Shown here one piece after another: positions 43,404 to 50,423 of a stretch of DNA of 64,000 bases. A model generated the notes under the pieces. It saw only the letters and a list, made by a program, of their open reading frames with translations, made no database searches and was not told where the DNA came from. How positions within the stretch are numbered: position 1 is the first letter of the stretch; the number at the start of each line of letters is the position of its first letter. The position numbers and the translations under genes are program-made. The stretch comes from PALSA-911 sp963743035 (GTDB lineage: Bacteria; Pseudomonadota; Alphaproteobacteria; Acetobacterales; Acetobacteraceae), in assembly GCA_963743035.1 (NCBI GenBank), contig CAVUOB010000003.1:62001-126000 (forward strand), given 5' to 3'.

Positions 43404-44321
43404 TCACGACGCGCGCAGCCGGGGATCGAGCACCGCGTTCATCAGATCGGCCAGCAGGGTCAGACCGATATAGATGATCGCCAGCAGCATCACGACCGCC
43501 TGCACCACCGGAAAATCGTTCTTGCTGATCGACTCCCAGGCCAGGTAGCCGATGCCCGGCAGCGCGAACACCGTCTCGATCACGATCGAGCCGCCGAGCA
43601 TGAAGCCAAGCTGCACCGCCGCGATCGACACCACCGGCATCGCCGCGTTGCGCAGGGCATGTTTCAGCACGATCTTGCTCCTGCTCAGCCCCTTCGCCCG
43701 CGCGGTGCGGATGTAGTCGGCCGAGAGCGCGTCCACCATGCCCGCCCGCGTCAGGCGCATCAGCGCGGGGATGGCGGAGAACGCCAGCACGATGGCCGGC
43801 AGGATATAGCCCCGCCAGCTCTCGAGGCCGGATATCGGCAGCCATTGCAGGTTCAGCCCGAACCAGATGATCAGGGTCAGCGCCAGCCAGAAGCTCGGCA
43901 TCGCCTGGCCGAGCAGTGCCACCAGCATGATCAGCCGGTCGATCCCCGAGCCCTCCCGCATCGCCGCCACGATGCCGAGCGGGATCGCCACCGCCAGCGC
44001 GATCGCCAGGCCCGACAGCCCGAGCGTCAGCGTCACCGGCAACCGCACCCGGATCAGCCCGGAGACGGGCGCATGGTACAGGTAGGATCGCCCGAGATCG
44101 CCGGACGCGGCGGCGGCCGCCCAGTCGACGAATTGCCGCGTCAACGGACGGTCCAGGCCGTAATTCCTGCGGATGATCGCCACGTCCTCGGCCGTCGCGT
44201 TCGGCCCGGCGATCGAGGCGGCAAGGTCGCCGGACAGGCGCGTCAGGGCGAAACTGACCACGAGGACGGTCAGGCACACAAGCAGCGCAAGCACAGCCCG
44301 GCGGAACACGAATACCAGCAT
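43404..44321 (-). CDS. Dipeptide/oligopeptide ABC transporter permease, DppB type
   Basis: A 305-residue inner-membrane permease, first gene of the operon. The N-terminal span (AVLALLVCLTVLVVSFALTR) is followed by the periplasmic DppB domain with LGRSYLYHAPVSGLIRVRLP, five more spans, and the EAA loop DYIRTARAKGLSRSKIVLKH, ending AVLDPRLRAS. No solute-binding protein gene accompanies dppBCDF here, so substrate specificity depends on a protein encoded elsewhere. It is divergent from the enolase-superfamily gene. Confidence 0.92.
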   Translation of the reverse strand: MLVFVFRRAVLALLVCLTVLVVSFALTRLSGDLAASIAGPNATAEDVAIIRRNYGLDRPLTRQFVDWAAAAASGDLGRSYLYHAPVSGLIRVRLPVTLTLGLSGLAIALAVAIPLGIVAAMREGSGIDRLIMLVALLGQAMPSFWLALTLIIWFGLNLQWLPISGLESWRGYILPAIVLAFSAIPALMRLTRAGMVDALSADYIRTARAKGLSRSKIVLKHALRNAAMPVVSIAAVQLGFMLGGSIVIETVFALPGIGYLAWESISKNDFPVVQAVVMLLAIIYIGLTLLADLMNAVLDPRLRAS

Positions 44322-44341
44322 TGCATACGATATTGATCGCC

Positions 44342-44356
44342 GCGGCCGGGGGCCGC
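44342..44356. promoter_or_regulatory. Palindrome in the divergent dppB/enolase-superfamily promoter region
   Basis: GCGGCC-GGG-GGCCGC is a perfect 6+3+6 inverted repeat 21 bp upstream of the dppB start, in the 98-bp region shared with the divergent gene. It is a candidate operator coordinating transporter and enzyme; the regulator is unknown. Confidence 0.3.
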
Positions 44357-44419
44357 AAGCATCCTTTCCACAACAGGCGCCGCCGCCCAGGATGGCGGCG
44401 ACAGAGGGGGAAGCATCCG

Positions 44420-45535
44420 ATGAAGATCGTGGCGGTAGAGACCTGGCACACGCGCATTCCGTTCGACATGGGCGCCAAGCCGGTCAGTTTCGGCGGCGTC
44501 GGCTGGCAGTTCATGAACACGCTATGGGTGCGCGTGGTCACCGACCAGGGCGTGGAGGGCTGGGGCGAGGGCTTCGGCCACGCTTGCTGCCCGGCCACCC
44601 GCGCGGTGATCGACACCCAGCTCGCCCCGGCTTTGCTCGGCCAGGATGCGCGCGACATCGCCGGCATCCGCCAGCGCCTGACCCAGATGCACCATCTGTT
44701 CGGCCGCAACGGGCCGCATATCTACGGATTGTCGGCGATCGACATCGCGCTCTGGGACATCGCCGGCAAGCAGGCCGGGCTGCCGATCTGGCGCCTGCTC
44801 GGCGGACCGCCCGCCGGAGAGCTGCACGCTTACGCCAGCCTGCTGCGCTATGGCGCGCCCGATCTGGTGGCGGCGGCCTGTGAACGGGCGGTCGCGCGCG
44901 GCTATCGCGACGTCAAGCTGCACGAGATCGACACGCCCGGCGTGCAGGCCGCGCGCCGCGCGATCGGCCCGGATGCCCGGCTGATGGTGGACGTGAACTG
45001 CCCCTGGACCGTGGCCCAGGCAATCGACATGGCGCGCGAATTCCATTCCAGCAACCTGGAATGGCTGGAGGAGCCGGTCTGGCCGCCGGAGGACATGGAT
45101 GGCCTGGCCCGCGTGCGCCGCGAGGGCGGCATCCGCATCGCCGCCGGCGAGAATTCCGGCGGGCTGTGGGAGTTTCGAAAAATGTTCGAGGCCGGGGCGC
45201 TGGACAACGCCCAGCCCAGCGTCACGAAGATCGGCGGCATCTCGGCGATGGTGGAGATCGCCGCCCTGGCCAAGGCCTTCGCCGTGCGCCTGGTGCCGCA
45301 CAACGCCTATTTCGGCCCCGGCAGCCTTGCCTCGCTGCACGTCAACGCCGCCCTGGCGCCTTCGGTGCCGTATGAGCGGCTGTTCGTGGATCTGGAGGCG
45401 CATCCATATCACGAGCTGGTGCTGGCCCCCGGCGGCAGCGTGACGGTGCCGGACGGACCGGGGCTCGGCCGCGATCCGGACATGGAGGTGCTGCGGCGCT
45501 ATGCGCTGAACGATCCAACGGTCACGCGCAGTTAG
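44420..45535 (+). CDS. Mandelate racemase/muconate lactonizing enzyme family protein
   Basis: A 371-residue enolase-superfamily enzyme. The N-terminal capping domain (IPFDMGAKPVSFGGVGWQFM, then GWGEGFGHACCPATRAVI) precedes the barrel. Metal ligands are the Asp in LMVDVNCPWT, Glu in LEWLEEPVWPPEDM and Glu in IAAGENSGGLWEF. General-base candidates are the Lys/His of RDVKLHEID and His in RLVPHNAYFGPGSLAS. The KxH in place of KxK suggests a dehydratase-like subgroup rather than a racemase. The product is unknown. It starts behind GAGGGGGAAGC and diverges from dppBCDF, whose substrate it may process. Confidence 0.87.
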   Translation: MKIVAVETWHTRIPFDMGAKPVSFGGVGWQFMNTLWVRVVTDQGVEGWGEGFGHACCPATRAVIDTQLAPALLGQDARDIAGIRQRLTQMHHLFGRNGPHIYGLSAIDIALWDIAGKQAGLPIWRLLGGPPAGELHAYASLLRYGAPDLVAAACERAVARGYRDVKLHEIDTPGVQAARRAIGPDARLMVDVNCPWTVAQAIDMAREFHSSNLEWLEEPVWPPEDMDGLARVRREGGIRIAAGENSGGLWEFRKMFEAGALDNAQPSVTKIGGISAMVEIAALAKAFAVRLVPHNAYFGPGSLASLHVNAALAPSVPYERLFVDLEAHPYHELVLAPGGSVTVPDGPGLGRDPDMEVLRRYALNDPTVTRS

Positions 45536-45544
45536 GGGCGTTCG

Positions 45545-45770
45545 GGCTGCCTCGATTCCGGATTGTCCGGCCGTGCCGGCCGGCAAGGTGCTCGGGATCG
45601 AGGAAGCCGGAGGTCGGCAGCCCTTGGGCTTGTCTGATCACAGCCCTCGCTTCGTCCGGTCGGCCGGGGTCAACCCGCGCGCAGCGCCCGGCCGCTTGGC
45701 CGGCTCGGGGTTGACGCCGGCCGGGCGGACGCAAGCACAATCAACGATCAGACAGGCGCAACCTCCCTGG
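45545..45770 (+). repeat. Dispersed intergenic palindromic repeat, copy B (full length)
   Basis: This 226-bp copy matches copy A (11079-11318) through GGCTGCCTCGAT, the TTGGGCTTGTCTGATC motif, the identical GGGGTCAACCCGCGCGCAGC core, the CCGGCCGCTTGGCCGG hairpin, the right arm GGGTTGACGCCGGCCGGGCG, and the CACAATCA/GATCAGACAGG/CCTCCCTGG terminus. Compared with A, one stem position changes T:A to G:C on both arms, a compensatory difference. It lies between the enolase-superfamily gene and the DUF202 gene. Confidence 0.85.
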
Positions 45771-45807
45771 AAGCGACCCTCCAGGGGGGACGCATGGGGG
45801 ACATGCC

Positions 45808-46197
45808 ATGATCAACCGCTACAGCGACCATGCGGCCAATCAGCGGACCTTTCTGGCCTGGGTGCGAACCGCCATCGCGGTGATGGCCTTCGGCTTCCTG
45901 GTGGAGAAGTTCGACCTGTTCCTGGAAGTCGCCGCCGTCTCGCTCGGCGGCCACCCTCCATCGGCGGCCGGCCAGCTCGCCGGGAACATCGCCGGCCTGC
46001 TGCTGATCCTGCTGGGCGGGACGATGATGGTGATGGCCACGCTGCGCTTTCGCCAGATCACGCGGGATATCGACGCCCCCGACATCCGGCCGGGTGCGGG
46101 CACCGGCATGGACATCACGCTGGTGCTGCTGCTGCTGGCGCTCGGCGGCACGCTGTTCGCCTATCTCCTCTATACGGTTGTCCGCCAGCTCGGATGA
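45808..46197 (+). CDS. DUF202 (YidH-like) membrane protein
   Basis: A 129-residue inner-membrane protein of the YidH/DUF202 family, with the signature RTFLAWVRTAIAVMAFGFLV near the start, a middle span (LAGNIAGLLLILLGGTMMVM), and a third span (ITLVLLLLALGGTLFAYLLY). Three spans and the N-terminal N-x-R-T-F-L-A-W-x-R motif define the family. Function is unknown. ATG 45808 lies 37 bp after repeat B. Confidence 0.88.
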   Translation: MINRYSDHAANQRTFLAWVRTAIAVMAFGFLVEKFDLFLEVAAVSLGGHPPSAAGQLAGNIAGLLLILLGGTMMVMATLRFRQITRDIDAPDIRPGAGTGMDITLVLLLLALGGTLFAYLLYTVVRQLG

Positions 46198-46324
46198 GGT
46201 TGCTCGACGATCTCAGCGGCCATCACGGAAAAGCCGCGATCGGGGGCCAGGGTGTGGGCCGGTTTGAAACGGCGCGTTGCGCGCGACCCGATTTGAGGAG
46301 GTTGGCCTGCGAACGAGGGAATTT

Positions 46325-46834
46325 TTGCGGCCGCACGCCGTCGTCTGCCTGGCGTTGACGGCGGCCTTCGTCCTGCCGGGCGCGGCCTCCGCGATGCTGC
46401 CCGGCGAGATCCAGGCGCGCCTCTTGGCGGTGCATAACACGGCGCGCGCCGAGGTTGGCGTGCCGGCGATGCACTGGGACGATCGGCTGGCAATGGATGC
46501 GGAGCAATGGGCGCGGCATCTGGCGCAGATCAATGCCTTGGTGCACTCGGGCTCGCAGGGGGAGCCGAATAACGAGGAGGGCGAAAACCTCTGGATGGGC
46601 AGCCGCGGGTATTTCTCGGTGGAGCAGATGGCGGGGACGTGGGCGGCCGAGAAAACGCCGTTCCGGCGTGCGCGGCATTGGGAGGACGATTTCCGGAATG
46701 TCGGGCATTACACCCAGATGGTGTGGCGATCCTCGACGCGGGTGGGATGCGCGATCGCGAGCTGCGCCCAGTATGATTTCCTGGTCTGCCGGTATTCGCC
46801 GCAGGGTAATTTCTTCGGATACAAGCCGTATTAG
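46325..46834 (+). CDS. Secreted CAP (SCP/PR-1)-domain protein
   Basis: A cysteine-rich secretory-protein domain protein of about 169 residues. A signal peptide (AVVCLALTAAFVLPGAASA) is followed by the CAP domain: LLAVHNTARAEVGVPAMHWD, LALVHSGSQGEPNNEEGENL-like segment with the metal-site His and Glu, FRNVGHYTQMVWRSSTRVGC (CAP1 signature), and VCRYSPQGNFFGYKPY (CAP2). The start is uncertain. I chose TTG 46325 because GAGGGA precedes it and it gives a proper signal peptide; TTG 46277 would add 16 residues. Bacterial CAP proteins are extracellular; activity is unknown. Confidence 0.87.
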   Translation: MRPHAVVCLALTAAFVLPGAASAMLPGEIQARLLAVHNTARAEVGVPAMHWDDRLAMDAEQWARHLAQINALVHSGSQGEPNNEEGENLWMGSRGYFSVEQMAGTWAAEKTPFRRARHWEDDFRNVGHYTQMVWRSSTRVGCAIASCAQYDFLVCRYSPQGNFFGYKPY

Positions 46835-46839
46835 CCGGC

Positions 46840-46855
46840 CCTCCCGAAAGGGAGG
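46840..46855. terminator. GAAA-tetraloop hairpin between convergent genes
   Basis: CCTCCC-GAAA-GGGAGG is a perfect 6-bp stem closed by a stable GNRA tetraloop, 5 bp after the CAP-protein stop and facing the accC 3' end. It probably terminates transcription from the plus strand. Confidence 0.55.
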
Positions 46856-46944
46856 TCTGCCCGGCCGTATTACGATGGTGCGGTTCAAGCCCTGGCCATG
46901 TCCGCATGCCACGCAGGGCAGCTTTTGCCGATCGGGTAATGAAC

Positions 46945-48297
46945 CTAATGCGGCTCGTTCACGAAACGCTCCAGCCAGTGGATCGTGTAATCCCCTGCCT
47001 GGAATTCGGGGGAGGCCAGGATGCGCTCGTGCAGCGACACCGTGGTGCTGATGCCGAGGATGGCGAATTCCGCCAGCGCCCGGCGCATGCGCGCGATCGC
47101 CTCCGCCCGGCTGGGCGCGTGCACGATCAGCTTGGCGACCATGCTGTCATAGAACGGCGGCACCACGCAGCCGGCATACAGCGCCGAATCCACCCGCACG
47201 CCGAGCCCGCCCGGCGCATGGAAGGCGCTCACCCGGCCCGGCGTCGGCATGAACGTCTCCGGGTCCTCGGCATTGATCCGGCACTCGATCGCGTGGCCGG
47301 CGAAGGTGATGTCCTGCTGCGTGTAGCCCAGCGGATGCCCGGCGGCGACGCGGATCTGCTCGCGCACCAGATCGACGCCGCAGACCATCTCGGTGATCGG
47401 ATGCTCCACCTGCAGGCGCGTGTTCATTTCGATGAACGCGAACTGCTCGTCCTGGTACAGGAACTCCAGCGTGCCGGCGTTGCGGTAGCCGAGCTTGGCC
47501 AGGCCCGCGGTGGCGACGGCGCCGAGCGCATCACGTTGCGCGCCGGTGAGCACCGGGGAGCCGGCTTCCTCCAGCAGCTTCTGGTGCCGACGCTGCAGGG
47601 AGCAGTCGCGCTCGCCGAAATGCACCACGTTGCCATGCGCGTCGGCCATGATCTGCAGCTCGATATGGCGCGGGCGGTCCAGGTATTTCTCGATATACAC
47701 GGCGTCGTTGCCGAAACCGGCGCGGGCCTCGGCGCGGGCCACGCGCCAGGCCTCGTCGATCTGCTCCGCGGTCTCCGCCACCTTCATGCCGCGCCCGCCG
47801 CCGCCGGCGGCGGCCTTGATCAGCACCGGATAGCCGATGCGCGCGGCGATCGCCCGCGCCTCCTCCAGATCCGCCACCACGCCGTCCGAGCCCGGCACCA
47901 GCGGCACGCCGAGCGAGGCCATGGCGACCTTGGCGGCGATCTTGTCGCCCATCATCCGGATATGCGCCGGCGAGGGGCCGATAAAGGTCATGCCATGGGC
48001 CTCGACCTTCTCGGCGAAGCCGGCATTCTCCGACAGGAAACCGTAGCCGGGATGGATCGCATCCGCGCCGGTGATGGCGGCGGCCGACAGGATGGCGGGA
48101 ATGTTGAGGTAGGACTCCTTCGCCGCCGGCGGGCCGATGCAGACGCTCTCGTCGGCGAGGCGCACATGCATCGCCTCCGCGTCCGCCGTGGAATGCACGG
48201 CGACCGAGGGAATGCCGAGCTCGCGGCAGGCGCGCTGGATACGCAGCGCGATCTCTCCGCGATTGGCGATCAGGATCTTCTGGAACAACGGCGTCAC
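46945..48297 (-). CDS. accC: Acetyl-CoA carboxylase, biotin carboxylase subunit AccC
   Basis: A 450-residue ATP-grasp enzyme that carboxylates biotin on AccB, the first step of fatty-acid synthesis. Visible are the N-domain FQKILIANRGEIALRIQRAC, the glycine-rich ATP lid KAAAGGGGRGMKVAETAEQI, the catalytic segment EKYLDRPRHIELQIMADAHG, ERDCSLQRRHQKLLEEAGSP, and FIEMNTRLQVEHPITEMV. Length is normal. It is 7 bp downstream of accB in an aroQ-accB-accC operon typical of alphaproteobacteria. Confidence 0.98.
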   Translation of the reverse strand: MTPLFQKILIANRGEIALRIQRACRELGIPSVAVHSTADAEAMHVRLADESVCIGPPAAKESYLNIPAILSAAAITGADAIHPGYGFLSENAGFAEKVEAHGMTFIGPSPAHIRMMGDKIAAKVAMASLGVPLVPGSDGVVADLEEARAIAARIGYPVLIKAAAGGGGRGMKVAETAEQIDEAWRVARAEARAGFGNDAVYIEKYLDRPRHIELQIMADAHGNVVHFGERDCSLQRRHQKLLEEAGSPVLTGAQRDALGAVATAGLAKLGYRNAGTLEFLYQDEQFAFIEMNTRLQVEHPITEMVCGVDLVREQIRVAAGHPLGYTQQDITFAGHAIECRINAEDPETFMPTPGRVSAFHAPGGLGVRVDSALYAGCVVPPFYDSMVAKLIVHAPSRAEAIARMRRALAEFAILGISTTVSLHERILASPEFQAGDYTIHWLERFVNEPH

Positions 48298-48304
48298 TCC
48301 TGGA

Positions 48305-48763
48305 TCAGGCGTCCAGCAGGATCAGCACTTCGCCATATTCGACCGGCGACCCGGAATGCACCAGGATGCGCGACACGGTGCCGGCCTTCGGCGCCTTGAT
48401 CTGGTTGTAGGTCTTCATCGCCTCGATCAGCAGCAGGGTCTGGCCCTCCGTCACCGCCTGGCCGGGCACCACGAAAGGTGCGGCGCCGGGTTCGGCGGAC
48501 AGATAGGCCACGCCGACCATCGGGCTCTTCACCGCGCCCGGATGGACGGACAGATCGGCCGGGGCCGCTTCCGCCGGCGGCGCTGCCGCGGCCGGGCCGG
48601 GGCCGGCGGGCGCATAGGCGGCATGGGACACCACCGGCGCGGGCGCGCGCGCCACGCGGATGCGGCTGTCCTTTTCGGTGATCTCGATCTCGGTCAGGCC
48701 GGTATCGGTCAGGATATCGGCCAGTGCGCGGATGGCGTCCGCGTCGAACTTGATGCTGCTCAC
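48305..48763 (-). CDS. accB: Biotin carboxyl carrier protein AccB
   Basis: A 152-residue carrier. The N-terminal helical segment (DAIRALADILTDTGLTEIEI) and an Ala/Pro-rich linker (about residues 45-72) precede the biotinyl domain with the EAMKTYNQI motif, in which Lys 117 is biotinylated. The thumb-like SAEPGAAPFVVPGQAVTEGQ is also visible. The start codon overlaps the aroQ stop (48760-48763). Confidence 0.97.
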   Translation of the reverse strand: MSSIKFDADAIRALADILTDTGLTEIEITEKDSRIRVARAPAPVVSHAAYAPAGPGPAAAAPPAEAAPADLSVHPGAVKSPMVGVAYLSAEPGAAPFVVPGQAVTEGQTLLLIEAMKTYNQIKAPKAGTVSRILVHSGSPVEYGEVLILLDA

Positions 48764-49224
48764 GCGTCGCTCTCCGTTATCATGTCGGCCATCGCCATCA
48801 GCGCCAGCGCGTAGCCCTGGATGCCCAGCCCAGCGATCATGCCCACCGCGACCTTCGATATATAGGAGTGATGGCGAAAATCCTCGCGCCGGTGGATGTT
48901 GGTGATGTGCACCTCGATCACCGGCAGCTCGGAGGCCAGCAGCGCGTCCATCAGCGCGACCGAGGTATGCGTGTAGCCGCCGGCATTGATGATGATGCCC
49001 ACGGCGCGGCCGCGCTGTTCCTGCACCCAGGTGATCAGCTCGCCCTCGCCGTTGGTCTGGCGGAAATCGATCGCCACGCCGAGATTCTCCGCGGTCTCCG
49101 CGCAGAGCTGCTCGACGTCGTCGAGCGTCGCCGAACCGTAGAGATGCGGCTGGCGCAGGCCGAGCATGTTGATGTTCGGGCCGTTCAGCACCGCGATCAG
49201 CGGCGGGGAGGATGCGTGTGACAT
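48760..49224 (-). CDS. aroQ: 3-dehydroquinate dehydratase, type II (AroQ)
   Basis: A 154-residue dodecameric shikimate-pathway enzyme. AVLNGPNINMLGLRQPHLYG holds the catalytic Tyr region, RQTNGEGELITWVQEQRGRA the flexible loop, IINAGGYTHTSVALMDAL the Asn/Thr substrate site, and IEVHITNIHRREDFRHHS the catalytic His. ATG 49224 is chosen; upstream codons to 49242 lack homology. It starts the aroQ-accB-accC operon. Confidence 0.96.
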   Translation of the reverse strand: MSHASSPPLIAVLNGPNINMLGLRQPHLYGSATLDDVEQLCAETAENLGVAIDFRQTNGEGELITWVQEQRGRAVGIIINAGGYTHTSVALMDALLASELPVIEVHITNIHRREDFRHHSYISKVAVGMIAGLGIQGYALALMAMADMITESDA

Positions 49225-49324
49225 GATCGCGCCCCCTAGCATGACGCCGCGCGCCGGTCCAACACTGCTAACCTCGGGGCCATGGCTTCCTTGCGGGCCG
49301 AAGCGGGATTACCATCTGCGGGAC

Positions 49325-49537
49325 ATGCCCGATACCATCACCCTGTCCGTCAACGGCGAAGCGCGCAGCGTGCCTGCCTCGCTCAGCGTGGCCCAGCTGC
49401 TGGGGCTGCTGGAGCTCGACATCCGCAAGGTCGCGGTCGAGCGGAACGAGGAAATCGTGCCCCGCTCCGCCTATGGCGAAATCACCCTCTCCGGCGGGGA
49501 CCAGCTTGAAATCGTGCATTTTATTGGCGGAGGCTGA
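49325..49537 (+). CDS. thiS: Sulfur carrier protein ThiS
   Basis: A 70-residue ubiquitin-fold sulfur carrier for the thiazole moiety of thiamin. ITLSVNGEARSVPASLSVAQ LLGLL opens the fold, VAVERNEEIVPRSAYGEITL is the middle, and the essential C-terminal Gly-Gly is present (HFIGGG). Upstream I searched 49225-49324 for a TPP riboswitch and saw none of its conserved blocks. It is 2 bp upstream of thiG. Confidence 0.93.
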   Translation: MPDTITLSVNGEARSVPASLSVAQLLGLLELDIRKVAVERNEEIVPRSAYGEITLSGGDQLEIVHFIGGG

Positions 49538-49539
49538 CC

Positions 49540-50361
49540 GTGGACACCATCATCGAAGCCGGCGGAATCGAGACCGGGGTGACCCGGACCGATGATTCCT
49601 GGACCGTCGCCGGGCGGCAGTTCCGCTCCCGCCTGATCGTCGGCACCGGCAAATACAAGGACCTGGAGGAAACCGCCGCCGCCATCGAGGCGTCGGGGGC
49701 GGAAATCGTCACCGTGGCGGTACGCCGGGTGAACCTGTCCGATCCCAAGGCGCCGATGCTGCAGGATTACGTCGATCCCAAGCGCTACACCTATCTGCCG
49801 AACACCGCCGGCTGCCACACCGCCAACGACGCCGTCCGCACGCTGCGCCTGGCGCGCGAGGCCGGCGGCTGGAACCTGGTGAAGCTGGAAGTGCTCGGGC
49901 CGCCGCCGACGCTGTACCCGGACATGCAGGCCACGCTGGAAGCCACCGCGGCCCTGATCAAGGACGGGTTCGAGGTGATGGTCTACTGCGCCGATGACCC
50001 GATCGCCGCCAAGAAGCTGGAAGATCTGGGCGCCGTCGCCATCATGCCGCTCGGCGCGCCCATCGGCTCGGGCCTCGGCATCCAGAACCCGGCGATGATC
50101 TCCATGATGATCGAACAGACCAAGGTGCCGCTGCTGGTGGATGCCGGCGTCGGCACCGCGTCGGACGCCGCCATCGCCATGGAACTCGGCTGCGACGCCG
50201 TGCTGATGAACTCCGCCATCGCCCATGCGAAGAACCCCGTCCTGATGGCCGGGGCCATGAAGGCCGCCGTCGAAGCCGGCCGGCTATCCTTCCTCGCCGG
50301 GCGGATGCCCCGCCGCATGGGCGCCGACCCGTCCAGCCCGCTCACCGGCCTGATCCGCTGA
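49540..50361 (+). CDS. thiG: Thiazole synthase ThiG
   Basis: A 273-residue TIM-barrel enzyme assembling the thiazole phosphate from deoxyxylulose 5-phosphate, dehydroglycine and ThiS-thiocarboxylate. Visible are RLIVGTGKYKDLEETAAAIE, VTVAVRRVNLSDP, NTAGCHTANDAVRTLRLARE, the Schiff-base Lys in NLVKLEVLG, and PLLVDAGVGTASDAAIAMEL with the phosphate-binding MLMNSAIAHAK-type segment. It starts with GTG 49540 behind GGCGGAGGCTGACC. No other thiamin genes (thiO, thiE, thiC) are in the window. Confidence 0.96.
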   Translation: MDTIIEAGGIETGVTRTDDSWTVAGRQFRSRLIVGTGKYKDLEETAAAIEASGAEIVTVAVRRVNLSDPKAPMLQDYVDPKRYTYLPNTAGCHTANDAVRTLRLAREAGGWNLVKLEVLGPPPTLYPDMQATLEATAALIKDGFEVMVYCADDPIAAKKLEDLGAVAIMPLGAPIGSGLGIQNPAMISMMIEQTKVPLLVDAGVGTASDAAIAMELGCDAVLMNSAIAHAKNPVLMAGAMKAAVEAGRLSFLAGRMPRRMGADPSSPLTGLIR

Positions 50362-50397
50362 TCGGCCGCGCCCCGGCAAAACAATAGTAGAGGACGC

Positions 50398-50418
50398 CGA
50401 GGGGGTCTTGCCCCCTCG
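50398..50418. terminator. Bidirectional hairpin between thiG and maeB
   Basis: CGAGGGGG (50398-50405) and CCCCCTCG (50411-50418) form a perfect 8-bp stem with a TCTTG loop, between the convergent thiG and maeB stop codons. It can fold on either strand. Confidence 0.7.
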
Positions 50419-50423
50419 CCTTC

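Noticed and set aside
49225..49324. Possible TPP riboswitch ahead of thiS-thiG
   Set aside because: The conserved CTGAGA and the GCG-x-AGGGA type blocks are absent, and the leader is too short.
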